Shown here: positions 1 through 9,827 of the stretch, piece after piece
Layout of the letters: each line of letters starts with the position of its first letter
Numbering within the stretch: position 1 is the stretch's first letter
The notes under the pieces: model-generated
What the model saw: the letters and a program-made list of their open reading frames with translations, nothing else
Database searches by the model: none
Told to the model about the DNA's origin: nothing
Source: Hyphochytrium catenoides
Taxonomy: Eukaryota; Sar; Hyphochytriomycetes; Hyphochytriales; Hyphochytriaceae
Assembly (NCBI GenBank): GCA_900088475.1
Contig: FLMG01000660.1
Span: 1-30,824, forward strand
Length of the DNA: 30,824 nucleotides
Direction of reading: 5' to 3'
Position numbers and translations under genes: made by a program

Positions 1-412
1 GGGAAGAAATGCAACTCTGAGAGGAAGGTTGCCCTGACTCCAGAGCTTGTAATGTCCACGCTGGTGGACGAGGCTGCTGATAGGAGGGAGCGGAGAGACA
101 AGACCACCACCTTCTTTTGTAACCTTTAGCAACGGTCAAGCCACCAATCAGCCTCGACCTCCCGTGGCTTTCCAGACAGTCAGTACTAGCTCTGAAAAGA
201 CCATCAAGACGGGAAGCATCTTCTATCGGCAGACCCCAACTGTCGAAGAAGTAAGGGACGTTGCTTGTTCGACTGCAAGAAGCTTGCTCAGAGAGCCAGA
301 GACTGTAGAGCCCCGAAAGCTGAGAATTCGCATGCAAATGCCGCTGTGCCCACGGGTACTGAGGAGCTGGCATTGACCTCTCAAACCTCGAACTCCGTTT
401 TGAAATTCAAGG
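1..412 (+). pseudogene. Ty1/copia gag C-terminal remnant with degenerate zinc knuckle
   Basis: Partial; it runs off the left edge. Reading across frames, the plus strand gives a charged stretch (ELVMSTLVDEAADRRERRDK, about 40-102) followed by a basic Cys-rich motif, FDCKKLAQRARDCRAPK (about 268-318). This resembles the CCHC nucleocapsid knuckle of copia Gag, which binds genomic RNA in the virus-like particle. The His is replaced by Gln and the first Cys pair has three residues between them (CLFDC) instead of two, so the knuckle is damaged. The stop at 127-129 and frame changes mark it as a pseudogene. It ends where a reversed LTR (413-738) begins, and no protease follows. The gag assignment rests on the knuckle and its charged context. 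Confidence 0.55.
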
Positions 413-738
413 TGATGAAGTTTACAGAGCTGGGTAACAATGCCTGAAGCTTCTGTGTGAGCACAATCTAGATGAAACGATAACAAATGCATTGGGCGGT
501 GATATATGATTGAGATTCTCTGAATGTCAATGAGTCATGAGGTCGGTTTGGTCTGCTCTCAAGATCCTTGCTCGTCCCAGCTTCCCTCATCATCTCTCTC
601 TCCTGTGGTGCTCCGGCGCTCAAAGGAAGAGTTCATGGAATTCTTCTTACACCTATCTTTCCCATAACACACGTGTACCCGGAACATCTATGTATGTCCC
701 CGAGTGCTAGGTGTAATAGAGAGTGACTACTGTAACTA
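413..738 (-). repeat. LTR, family E, copy 1 (start truncated)
   Basis: This is homologous over its length to 24214-24566 (same orientation), and in reverse to 20994-22255 and 29949-30274. Shared blocks include the complement of GATATATGATTGAGAT and of TAGAGAGTGACTACTGTA. On its own strand it should begin with TGTTGTG, as in the other copies, but that end is lost near 738. The TCATCA end is present at 413-418. I see no target duplication. Confidence 0.7.
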
Positions 739-1336
739 GGGTTGTGCGTTTTCACAGACAATTGATAACACCAGCAAATGGACCCACTAACAAAATGTTC
801 TTTTTCTTTTCGGCTGTGAGGTTGGGCTGGCACTTGCTCACACTCACATTTAGCTGGAAACGGCTAGATTTCTTGAGTTTGTGATCACACTTCCTGTCAT
901 CCCGAAATCTAGCTCTGACACTTCGATGACGTTTAGATTCTACATCTGAAGTTTCCCTATTACAAATTCCGTGTGCAACAGAAAACAAGCATGGAAGCAG
1001 AAAATAGTCAACCGACACAGATGAAGATGATCACGGAGATCAAGGGCGACATTTGCTCTTCTCTTTTCGGTGGCTGAGCTCCATCATGCATTGTCTTTCA
1101 TCTAGACCCTCCGCTGCATCTCAGCAGCTAGAAGACTCAAAATTGAGCTGAGGTGGTTACTCCTTAGGAAAGCTTTACTCCTCGTTTCCTCTCTTCGGTG
1201 ACATGGAAGCTGCACCATCTTCTCTTTCTACATCTCTTACTTCGCGAAGGACAAGGCCTCGCCGTATCCTCTTATCGGAGCTCCTTGCATTCCAAGGACA
1301 GCGCGAAGCTCTTAGCGCACACGACAACGACTAGGG
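739..1336. other. No recognisable gene
   Basis: About 600 bases separate LTR E from the transposase. A minus-strand frame of 88 codons (1018 to 752) matches no family I recognise. The right part should hold the left end of the transposon whose first gene starts at 1337, but I could not identify a terminal inverted repeat by eye. Confidence 0.4.
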
Positions 1337-2740
1337 GTGTCGGCAATAGCTATGGCCACCTTAGCACTCTGCCATAAATCCGGGCAACAGGAGCAGAAAG
1401 AAAGCGACGAACAACAGAAACTCCGGGGGGAACCTGATCTGATACTCTTCTCTGGAAAGATGGTGTCTCTAAGTACGTTGCTAACCACACTGCTAGCAAT
1501 GGAGGAGGCTGGTACTGTGTATAATCCCCACTTGACTGTGCATCAGCTATGCCATCAGCTCGACGGCATTAATGGCATTGATGCGGCTAACTGCGACGCT
1601 TTTTTTAGATATCTAACTAGGACTAAACTACTACATAAGAGCAAACAGCGGGGAAAAGAGCGTAAGGGCACATGGAGGCACTTGGTCTTCGATCCGACAT
1701 GCTCAGGTTAGTCGTCCATCCTCGATAAGTACTAAGTAATAAGAGGTGAGTTTCTTGCTTTGCATAACCTGCTTCACTATACAAGTCGTGGTGCCTCTAA
1801 CTACCTTTGACCTTAGGTTTCTTGTTGGTTTTGACTTAGATGAGTTCACTCATCTCTATAAATTGGTGTGGACCTACGCTCTTAGCTGGGGCGTTCCCTC
1901 GAACAGAATCAGACCGGTCACCGGAGGACTTCGCTGAAGAATTCAACAAGCCACGTCTCCCTTTGAAAATGCTTCTTCTCCTTACCCTCATGAAGCTCCG
2001 GCACCATATCTCAGATAGGGCCCTACAAGCGCTGACGGACTTCTCCTTCAGTCACATAAGCGAGCGGTGCAATAGACTAGAAAGACTACTCATGGAGTGC
2101 CTTACACAGGAGGGACACCTCTATACCCCTTCTCTAGGCGAGCTCAGAGCTGACGCCGAAAGCTTCTACCAACACAATAACTTTATTGGGCACCATTTCC
2201 GACTCTGCTGCTGGAATGACGCCACATATCACCTCATCTGCCAACCGCAAGACCCGGATATCCAGGAAGTGTTTTACTCAGGCTACAAGAAGGCACACAT
2301 CGTGAAACTGTCCATATTTGTTCCCTCGGACGGTAGAAAGTGGAACCACGAGGTATACCCTGTATAAGGTGCTCTGACCTGACCGCGGCTAAGGACTCTA
2401 AAATCATGTCACTCTTCAGAGGATCAGACTTAGTAGTGGGTGCAGATAAAGGCCTGGAAGGTGCACCTCACTTTGTTACCCCATACAAAAGCACAACCGT
2501 GGAGAAGGCCTGTCGAGGGCAACCACAGCCTAAGAGAGCTAGACTTACAGGGAACTGTGCTAGAATCAACGCCCACTTGGGGTAAGCGAGGGTGATAGTA
2601 CAGAACGTCATTGGTGATTTGTGCCGCTGGGCAGCAGGGAGGGGGCGCTCCACGGCCATAAAGAACCATACACTAAAATATGCCTTGTTCAGGATAGAGC
2701 TATGCAGAGGCCTGCAGAATCTTTTGTATAGGATGCGTGG
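1337..2740 (+). pseudogene. Harbinger-like (DDE_Tnp_4 type) transposase, copy 1, broken
   Basis: This would be a cut-and-paste transposase of the PIF/Harbinger/IS5-like DDE superfamily. An N-terminal segment (1337-1711) is followed, after stops and a frame change near 1870, by a helix-turn-helix-like region (LPLKMLLLLTLMKLRHH, about 1957-2007). The catalytic core follows: first Asp in WNDATYHL (codon 2218-2220), then YSGYKKAH and RCSDL, second Asp in GADKGLEG (codon 2445-2447), and the C-terminal VIVQNVIGDLCRW block. The Glu expected in that last block is Gln (codon 2601-2603). Copy 2 (19378 to 17643, minus strand) has Glu there. A frameshift lies at about 2361-2368 and an in-frame stop at 2583-2585, so this copy is dead. 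A convergent gene (3600 to 2837) lies beyond its 3' end. Superfamily assignment is fairly secure; the exact family is inferred. Confidence 0.8.
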
Positions 2741-2836
2741 TCAGGGCTGAGGGGCATCTACTTGGCACAGCGCCTCGCGCTTACAGTTAGGGCCTTAGCG
2801 TTATATTTTATAAGGAAATATTCTTCTTATAGCTTC

Positions 2837-3600
2837 TCACACATCTTTAATGTGGTAAAGCTCTTTCAGCTTTTTTATGTCCTTTTCTGCTTCTATAATT
2901 GGCTTCCTCGCCAAAATAGTGTTTAAAGCCTCCTCAGCATAAGCCATGGTTTTATGACTTTCGTCAAGGGACTCCCGAAAGGTTTGTTCATTGCGCTCTA
3001 AGATGGCTGATTGCTCGCTGAGAACTTTGCTAAACAACTGAGCCATCTTATCATGAGCAGCATTGTTGACTAATCCATTTTGAGGGCTGGCCGAAGCTTG
3101 GAGCACTGTCAGCAGAAGTGATTCCATTAGCTGAGTGGCAGGCGGCGAGGCTCTTGGCCCTTGCTTCTTCAAGGACACAATAAAAGTTATCTTCCGAGTC
3201 TGTGATCGTAAGTTCTCGCCTATCCTGCTCAGCCTCATTACCGCTGATCGGACTCACGTATTAGGGAGCTCGACCAGGAGCAGTGGTTGTTGAGATCGGT
3301 GTGTCCATCCGGGACCTGACGATATGCATGTGATGAGCTTCCCAAGCTTTGCGCACCAGATCCGAACCTCCTTTCATTTTCCTCAAAACTAGGTTGTTTG
3401 TCTCCACCACCACCATGTTTCTCGAGATAGCTCGTATCGAACCAGTGTTTCTGCGCAGTGTTATGAAAGGTACGGGAGGGGAGATGAAGTCTTAATCTGC
3501 AGGAACTCTCCCTTTCAGCCGCAGAGGATCCCTGTTAAACTCTTGGATCGCCTCTGACAGACAAGTCTGAAGCAGCTTCCAGTTGAAGTTGACTCCTGAT
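2837..3600 (-). pseudogene. Second gene of the Harbinger-like transposon (SANT/trihelix-like plus coiled coil), copy 1
   Basis: Read from 3600 leftwards, the minus strand is almost continuously open with two stops (near 3493 and 3260) and a frame change near 3120. It starts with VNFNWKLLQTCLSEAIQEFN, a Trp/Leu-spaced helix reminiscent of Myb/SANT or trihelix domains. The middle has KAWEAHHMHIV. The end is a long charged helix, EQSAILERNEQTFRESLDES through EAEKDIKKLKELYHIKDV, likely a coiled coil. The same order and sequence recur next to transposase copy 2 on the plus strand (16540-17510: HFSWGLVNRCVIEAIREYN, KDWEHYHEFLV), and both are convergent with the transposase. Known PIF/Harbinger elements encode a Myb-like DNA-binding partner beside the transposase; assigning that role here is inference. 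Confidence 0.6.
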
Positions 3601-4019
3601 AAAGCCTACGTGAAGACGGGTAAGGTAGGTATGAGGACTGATGCACGTGAAGTCAGCTGTACTTTTGCAGCGGCCTTTTTTTGTAGCTTGTATTGGATAC
3701 TTCGCCCTTCCTGGTCACCCAATTGTGCTCTTTTTCTAGGTCCTCCGGCTCTGGCCGTGGCTCCTTCTTCTGCTGTCCTTTTCTTGTCCAGCTAGGTCAT
3801 CGTTATCAGATTCATCTAATAACTTGTTATCAGGTTCTGCTCGGGAAGACGACCCGACCCTCCTTGAGAAGCCGAGGGACTAAGAATACTCTCATCTTGT
3901 AAAATAACCCTTTGGAACTTGTCACTTGTCTTTCTTCTCGTCTTCAAATCAGCGTTGCTAGCTGTACGTCGCTTGACTGATCCAGCGCGCTGACTAACAA
4001 TCGTCAGCCAATGATTATA
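3601..4019. other. No recognisable gene
   Basis: This stretch lies between the second gene of the DDE transposon and the start of copia homology. It contains the 5' flank of the minus-strand gene and T-rich DNA. The overlapping short frames on both strands resemble nothing I know. The distal end of the DDE transposon should be here, but I see no clear terminal repeat. Confidence 0.4.
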
Positions 4020-4029
4020 AAAAGTGGCA

Positions 4030-4741
4030 ATGTTGACAACATAGTTACTACCGTAATGGGGTATCTTACCAACAAATAACAAGACGTAGCCACCCTTCCG
4101 GCCTCTTGCAAGACAACGACACAGGTGGGATCTCATCGAGGAGATGATGGAAAATGAAGGATTTCAAGGACAAGGAGGTACCCATGACCGGAATACTGAT
4201 GAGCCTACCAGACTCTCTGACGGCGGCATAGATGTCATTCAACTTCAAGGAACTGGAAACCTGACCACTGTCAATTGGAAGAGTATCTGATGAACGAGGC
4301 GCACCAACAAGCTCGGGAAGCTAGAACAGCCAGCAAGGCAGACGATTCGGCTGTGCCCCAGGTCGTTGCAAGCGCACTTGCGTCCAACCAAACACGTCCA
4401 ACAAACAAAGAACAATTGCAATTGAGCGTCTGCCCTCACTGCAAACGCCGGGGAAGACACAAACCAAGCGTGATGGGAACTAGCTAAGAATGCGCATCTT
4501 CGGCCATCATCGTCTCTCAAGCACGATCGTAAAGAGAAGAGCGTACCGCCGACGACTCAACCGCACCCTATTGCCAGCTTTCATCAATCCGTTGGATCCT
4601 AACGAAAAGACCAAACTAATAAACTCCCTCGGAGGAGCTTCCACTTATTCGACAGCGTATAAACCCGATAGGGACAAATCAATTGTAGGGGAATTGAATT
4701 CGGCCTATGCTCCCTTCTCCGAGACACCAGCAGCGTCATAG
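4030..4741 (+). pseudogene. copia gag remnant
   Basis: This encodes the C-terminal half of Gag in shifting frames. It is homologous to the gag copies at 22545-23405 and 30285-30824, which share WDLIEEMM-like, QLEEYLMNE and DANTLAS-like blocks. The putative nucleocapsid motif is CPHCKRRGRHKPS (about 4431-4469), a variant knuckle with five residues between the second Cys and the His. The last Cys is lost here. The N-terminal part and any 5' LTR are missing. Immediately downstream is the protease motif. Confidence 0.7.
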
Positions 4742-4919
4742 ATCATTGATAGCGGCGCGTCCGATTACATAACTGGCGATAGACAACTATTTCTTACATA
4801 CGAACAGATTGAACCGGTCAACCTACAGACAGCCAGACAACCGAACCGGTCAAGCAGTAGGCCGAGTGTCCGTCCGCCTAGATCTTTACGACTCATCTGA
4901 ACCCATCATTCTCGAAAAT
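4742..4919 (+). pseudogene. copia aspartic protease, truncated by insertion
   Basis: The frame IIDSGASDYITGDRQLF (4742-4792) contains the retropepsin active-site triplet DSG in the DSGAS form normal for copia elements. The enzyme would cut the Gag-Pol polyprotein. A TAG stop sits directly upstream (4739-4741). The domain is then interrupted at 4920, within what should read ILENVLY, by a second copy of the element's own RT segment. The sequence resumes at about 5191. Confidence 0.8.
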
Positions 4920-5192
4920 GTATAATATATGGTCTCAAACAAAGTCCCCTGCAAGGTAATAAAGTCCTCGACGGATATCTGCGTGATCATGGTTTTGAAC
5001 CCAGTCTCTGCGAGCCATGCGTCTACATTCGCAAATCCAACGATGGTTCAGCAATCATCTCCGCCTTCGTTGATGACACACCGATAATTCCTTCAGACAC
5101 CACCAAAGTCACTCAAGTCAAGCAGCTGCTCGCGAATCGTTTCGATGTCAGGGACCTGGGAGAATTGAAATATTTCTTGGGTTTGGAGTTGT
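4920..5192 (+). repeat. 273-bp near-identical duplicate of the element's own RT core
   Basis: Base by base this matches 7131-7403 with a single difference (C at 5082 against T at 7293). It includes the FVDD catalytic box codons (5066-5077). It sits between protease and integrase, where RT sequence does not belong, and splits the ENV/LYHT reading of the protease. The flanking copia DNA is heavily mutated, so the duplication is much younger than the element's decay, or reflects gene conversion or misassembly. Confidence 0.93.
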
Positions 5193-6334
5193 ATCACACC
5201 TAGATACAAAGCCAAGGTGCACTATCTCTCGGCACACGCGTCGGTACGTTGTCCTACTCAAAAGGAACAAGTCAGAAGCCCGCAATCATAGGTACACACC
5301 ACGTCGGAAACAACCTGGACGAGCCACCAATACACAAACCCCAACAAGGTCAGTTACCATTTGGCATCGACGCCTGGGGCACCTCAACATTCCATACCTC
5401 AGGAAACTAGCCAAAGTCGCTGAAGGCAGTCAGATCAATCATGAGGACGCTCAGTTCTGCTCCGGATTGCATTTCTAGGCAAACTCACACGCCGTAAGTT
5501 TCCCAAGAAAGCGACTCGCAGAGCTTAAAGACCTCTTCTGGAACTAATTCACTCCGATGTGGGAGTTGTCAATACCCTTAGCCTAGGAGGACACCGCTAC
5601 TACGTTGTCTTCGTAGATGATCACACCGGGAGGACCTTTCTCTACTTGATTCTACTTGATGAAATCCAAAGATGAAGTGATAGTCACTCGGACACGTTTG
5701 AAGTAACGGAACGACAAACCGGATGTAAATTCCATAAAATTCGAAGTATCGAGGAGGAGAGTACTGCTCAGAAGCCATGAAGGAGTACTGTAAAACACGT
5801 GGAATAGTACATGAACTCACAGCCCCGTAGTCACCAGCACAAAATGGCGTCGCTGAACGTAACCAGCGTGGTCTTGTGGAATCCGCTCCCTGCATGCTCT
5901 ACGCTGCAAAACTTCCCTTATCGTTTTGCGGAGAAGCCCTTTTAAAACAGCAGCTCACCTTGGAAACGTATATCTCACCTCAGCACTCAACAAGGACAAC
6001 ACACCCTATATAATGTGAGAGGGTAAAAACCCTGACTTGAGTCATCTGTGTCCTTGGTTGTCAAGCTTATGGTCTCATCACTGACCAGGAACGGACCAAG
6101 ATGGATGCTAAGGCTAAGTACTATGTCTTCGTGGGTTATGCAGATCATTCAAAAGCGTTATATAATCCAGAGACAAACAGAATTATCGAAAGGCGTGATG
6201 TCGCATTCAACGGGAACCAGTATGGGTACGTCGAAACATCACCTCCAGCCGAGAACGTTGACATACTCTTTGGGATACTAAATGAAGCCCACGCGCGACT
6301 CCAGCTAGAGTGGAAGATCCAAAAACCCAACTAA
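5193..6334 (+). pseudogene. copia GAG-pre-integrase and integrase, frameshifted
   Basis: The HHCC-type pre-integrase motif begins at WHRRLGHLNIPYLRKLAK (5359-5412). The integrase core is visible as IHSDVG (about 5549-5566), GGHRYYVVFVDDHTGRTFLY (5587-5646) and the C-terminal catalytic segment SPAQNGVAERNQRG (about 5832-5873), giving the D, D and E positions. The post-core region, LSHLCVLGCQAYG then YYVFVGYADHSKALY (6119-6163), ends with RRDVAFNGNQ (6191-6220), the usual SRDV-F-E close of copia integrase. TGA and TAG stops (for example 5828-5830) and several frame changes make it non-functional. The integrase would insert the cDNA and leave a 5-bp target duplication. Confidence 0.85.
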
Positions 6335-6694
6335 TAGATGGGCCCCCACGTCGAAGTAACAACTGACATATTAGATGCAGCCAACCTTGACAACACCGAG
6401 GGGAGAGATTTCGGGGTACGGAAGACGACACCGAAGATCAAGAAGAGATCTTACCTTCACGAAATACATCATACACTCCCGTCCACTAGTGAGAAATCTA
6501 CACTGGATACACTACCCCTGATAGATTCATTCCAAAGTAGATTAGACCGCCAAGTGTTAATCCCCGGAGGAGAACCCTCTCACTCTCCACCTCTTGCCAT
6601 TCACCCTTCTCGTATCCGACTGTTACAAAGCGCCTACAACAGGAAGATTCCATCTCCCGTGCGGTTAACAACACTGAGAGACAACATCTGAACC
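6335..6694 (+). pseudogene. Linker between integrase and reverse transcriptase
   Basis: One open frame (6338-6691) encodes a low-complexity, Ser/Thr/Pro/His-rich sequence of 117 residues, matching the poorly conserved linker that joins integrase to RT in copia polyproteins. No catalytic motif is visible. The following frame opens with EPRTIKEALSRPDAEEW, the typical RT entry. Confidence 0.5.
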
Positions 6695-7480
6695 GCGAAC
6701 CATCAAAGAGGCACTAAGTAGACCTGACGCCGAAGAATGGAGCGCTGCTATAGCTAGCGAGTTGGCCTCCATGGAACAACATGATGTCTGGGAGTTTGCT
6801 GAACGGCCACCGGACGCCAATGTGATCGGGTTTTCCACCCCAAGTATAACAGCGATGGCAGCCTCAACCGCTACAAAGCTCGTCTGGTAGTCCAAGGATA
6901 CAACCAGAAGTTTGGAGTTGAATACAGTGAAGTTTTTGCACCTGTCGCCAGTTATGAGTCAGTGCGATGTCTTCTATCCTTGGCAGCCACATATGATCTC
7001 GAGGTCCACCACGTTGACATCACAACAGCCTTTCTCCATGACAACTGGGAAGAGACGATAGATAAGCGTCAGCCTCCTGGCTTCGAGCAACCTGGAGCGA
7101 AGAAGAACATGGTCTGCAAGCTAAAGCGGAGTATAATATATGGTCTCAAACAAAGTCCCCTGCAAGGTAATAAAGTCCTCGACGGATATCTGCGTGATCA
7201 TGGTTTTGAACCCAGTCTCTGCGAGCCATGCGTCTACATTCGCAAATCCAACGATGGTTCAGCAATCATCTCCGCCTTCGTTGATGACACACTGATAATT
7301 CCTTCAGACACCACCAAAGTCACTCAAGTCAAGCAGCTGCTCGCGAATCGTTTCGATGTCAGGGACCTGGGAGAATTGAAATATTTCTTGGGTTTGGAGT
7401 TGTTCCTAGAGACCGACCAAATCGCAGGATATACCTTAGACAAACGAGATATATCCAAGACGTACTGAAGAAATTTCATA
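6695..7480 (+). pseudogene. copia reverse transcriptase
   Basis: The RT opens with EPRTIKEALSRPDAEEWSAA, then RYKARLVVQGYNQKFGVEYS (about 6850-6915). The first catalytic Asp is in VDITTAFL (7013-7036). A SIIYGLKQSP block (normally SLYGLKQAPR) follows at 7130-7159. The second and third Asp lie in FVDD (7277-7288), where most copia RTs have YVDD. The frame from 6962 to 7468 is intact for 168 codons, the best-preserved coding stretch in the element. A frameshift near 6830 separates it from the entry segment. The enzyme would copy the RNA genome into cDNA inside the particle. Confidence 0.88.
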
Positions 7481-8230
7481 TGGAGGAATCCAACCCAACC
7501 AACCCCCCCCCCAGCTGTGGCAGGGGAGCATCTTCCCATGGCATGCGAGCTCCCAACGTTGAGTCCGGCCGACGAGCAGGATATTTATTACAAATTCCGT
7601 ACCGCAATGCTGTTGGAGCACATACTACACCTCCTGGTTGCGATTCGACCAGACATAGCCTACGCAGTAGAGTCAGTAAGTTAACGTATGGCCAACTTCC
7701 GGACTGTCCACTGGAAAGCGGTCAAGAGAATTTTTCGATACTTGAAGGGTAATAGCAGCTACGCACTATGTCTAGGGGGAGCGACGGTCACAACCTCAAG
7801 CTCTTTGCCGATGCTGACTGGCCTAATCACATTCAGTCGTAAGTCGGTCACTGGATACTTTATGACTCTTGGCACCGGTGCTTTCGCTTGGAAATGCAAA
7901 TAGCAAGACATTGTATCATCTTCGACAACAGGAGCTGAGTGCATCTCTTTGTGGACAGGATCCAAACACGCAGAACATATAACCTTTTCCTTGAGTGAAA
8001 TAAAACCCGCAACCAGGAGCTGTAGAAGCATTCCAAGACAACAAAATAAAGCACCATCACTATATGTCAAATGCCAAGACCAAAGTCCAAATACGTCGAT
8101 GTCAAACATTATGTTATCCAGGACAAAGTCAACCCAATGTCCTAAGGATTTCCTACTGTAATTCTAAGGACATGACCGCTGATATCCTCACCAAGGCACT
8201 ACCGATTCCACTGTTTCAAGCACTACACGC
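7481..8230 (+). pseudogene. copia RNase H, frameshifted
   Basis: The connection region RPDIAYAVESVS (about 7650) leads to HWKAVKRIFRYLKG (7709-7750) and then SRKSVTGYFMTLGTGAFAWK (7834-7893). Next comes SSSTTGAECISLW, with the RNase H Glu in the GAE position. The domain closes with DMTADILTKALP (8171-8206), the classical copia RNase H ending. Frame changes occur at about 7480, 7690 and 7790, with a TAG at 7901-7903. An eight-C run at 7506-7513 is a likely frameshift site. The enzyme would degrade RNA in the RNA-DNA hybrid. Confidence 0.85.
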
Positions 8231-8331
8231 AGCTAGGAATAGTACCCAACATACCTACCATATGACCATCCTCTCTCTCAGAATCGAACCCCTCAATCTC
8301 TTACCTACAGAACTTTGGAACTGCGGGGAGG

Positions 8332-8629
8332 TGTTGAAGTATGGACTATCTGAGTCCTACTTCATAGGACTAAGATGTACCAGACCAACTCTCCAAGTTA
8401 CAGTCCCAAACTTCAAGTAGGAGCAGAGATATGAAGGTAGAAGTGGACTCTAAAGTTAAGTATGGCTTATTACTAAGAGAGAACAGGTACTCTATTAGGA
8501 ATACATCTCAGTAATACTCAAGATCCTAAGTCCAATAGGGTCCCACAATCTAGAGACTACCCTTTCCGGCTTATAAGCCGAGCGGGAGCTCTTAATATAA
8601 TTGTCTCCGAATCCCATACATTCATCACA
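8332..8629 (-). repeat. LTR, family D, copy 1
   Basis: It starts TGTTGAAGTATGG and ends CATTCATCACA, and is homologous in reverse to 20148-20438. Read on the minus strand it follows a purine-rich tract (complement of CTCCTCTCTCCCCCTCAG, 8630-8647) at the end of a minus-strand RNase H, so it is best explained as that element's 3' LTR. On the plus strand it also abuts a purine run ending the 4020-8331 copia element. Confidence 0.75.
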
Positions 8630-9246
8630 CTCCTCTCTCCCCCTCAGACGAAGTAGGTGGGTAGTGGCAAGAGTACTGATACTAGTAGGAGGGAGCACTC
8701 CAAGGTGAGGACGCAGTGTCCGAGAGAGAGGAGCGGGTAAAGGCTTGGTGAGGCAATCGGCTACCATAGCTGCAGAGGGAGTATCTGACAGCTTAATTTT
8801 CTCATTGGCTACATTCTCTTGCAGGACACAGTGCTTGAGATTTAACTGTTTGACTTTGGTCGTGAAGAGGAGAGGACAATCGCGCTCTTGTTGTTCTGGT
8901 TATTAGTAAGAATTAATAGGAATCGGCAGCTGGTTGTTGGAAAAGCCATGCTCGTCCAGGAACACGCTGAAGTGCTCTGCGACCTGGCTTACGGACCAAA
9001 GAGAGACGCACTCCGCTTCCGTTGTTGACGACGCTCGGAGAGATTGTTTCTTTGACTTCCACCCAAAGTACCGCCGTTGAGGCTCAATAAATTAGCCTGT
9101 GATAGACTCGCGGTCAGCTGGGTCACTAGCCCAATCAGCATCAGCCTGCACCGAGAGTTGAATAATAGGAGTATGTCCTCCTAGACTCAAGGATTCGGTG
9201 GGCTTCAGGTAGGTGAAGATACGTTTGACAACCTCCCAGATTGTAC
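8630..9246 (-). pseudogene. copia RNase H remnant, minus strand
   Basis: Read from 9246 leftwards it gives EVVKRIFTYLKPTESLSLGG, then ADADWASDPADRESITG, RYFGWKSKKQ, SSTTEAECVSLW and finally MVADCLTKPLP (8767-8735), the full motif order of copia RNase H. Stops follow ITG and INSY. This is a different lineage from the plus-strand element ending at 8331 (LTKPLP against LTKALP, with dissimilar flanks). A purine tract and LTR D follow. The upstream RT is absent: at about 9247 the sequence switches to a plus-strand protease fragment. Confidence 0.82.
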
Positions 9247-9249
9247 CGC

Positions 9250-9703
9250 AGCCTGGATCGTGGACAATTGTGCTTCAAGCCACATGGCATTTGACCGAGC
9301 CTGCCTCACCACTTCAGACAGGTACATCAGAAGGTCAGAGTGGTTCATGCACGCGAGGTGGCTGCACTGGGAATGGAGACCGTCAATCTACAGCTACCAC
9401 CTACTACCGAAGTTAGCAAGGGGCAAACAATGCAGCTTCGGAAAGTTTTTTATGTTCCAGAACCGAAGAAGAACCTCTTCAGTGTCTCTGTTACCGGCAT
9501 AAGGTATTAGTTCTCTTCCGAGCACTTTATTGCTAAGAAGGAGACTAAAGGCACTGATGCCAAGATGATTGTCCTGGGAGAGCGCCACGGCAACTTGTGG
9601 TATCTGCGACAGTGCAAATCGCAAACCTTACTACAGAAGTCAGAACTAGTAGCAGCAATGAGGATCCAGAAAGTTGAAGAAGCGCATGACAGGATGTCAT
9701 CTC
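9250..9703 (+). pseudogene. copia protease and pre-integrase remnant
   Basis: The frame AWIVDNCASSHMAFDRAC (9250-9303) aligns with the copia protease entry WIVDSGASSHM-F. The catalytic Asp is kept but the DSG triplet has become DNC, so activity would be lost. After frame changes, GQTMQLRKVFYVPEPKKNLF and GERHGNLWYLRQ resemble the segment leading to the GAG-pre-integrase domain. The remnant is cut at 9703 by the TRIM-like element. Its abutment to a minus-strand RNase H at 9246 shows a rearranged junction. Confidence 0.7.
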
Positions 9704-9809
9704 TGTTGAACTGTAATCGACGCTGGAACCAAAAAGTGTACAGCGCTCGACGCAGAGGGGAAAACCCCTGATATATAAACAAATCGGAGATTAGTTAAAA
9801 GAGTACGTT

Positions 9810-9827
9810 TGGTGTACGCTCCGAGCG
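9810..9827 (+). promoter_or_regulatory. Primer-binding site of TRIM copy 1
   Basis: TGGTGTACGCTCCGAGCG. Its first 14 bases are the reverse complement of the 3' end of the family C tRNA-like module (CGGAGCGTACA) plus a non-templated CCA. TGG is the normal first triplet of a tRNA-primed site. Confidence 0.75.

Larger units (their letters stand above)
4020..8331 (+). mobile_element. Ty1/copia retrotransposon, degenerate, 5' truncated
   Basis: The domain order gag, protease, (inserted RT piece), GAG-pre-integrase, integrase, reverse transcriptase, RNase H is diagnostic of Ty1/copia; in Ty3 elements the integrase follows RT and RNase H. No 5' LTR is present and homology to the gag copy at 22545 begins mid-gene at about 4030. 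The 3' end carries a purine run (GCGGGGAGG, 8323-8331) directly before an LTR of family D. Stops and frameshifts in every domain make it non-autonomous. Confidence 0.88.

Noticed and set aside
223-492. 89-codon minus-strand frame
   Set aside because: It runs antisense through the gag remnant and into LTR E; a shadow frame.
1708-1785. A spliceosomal intron (GTTAGT to ACAAG) in transposase copy 1
   Set aside because: The ends fit loosely, but copy 2 is interrupted by an LTR at the same place, so there is no second sequence to show the intron; stops and frameshifts nearby explain the break equally well.
7759-8109. 116-codon minus-strand frame
   Set aside because: Lies antisense to the RNase H remnant whose motifs are clear on the plus strand.
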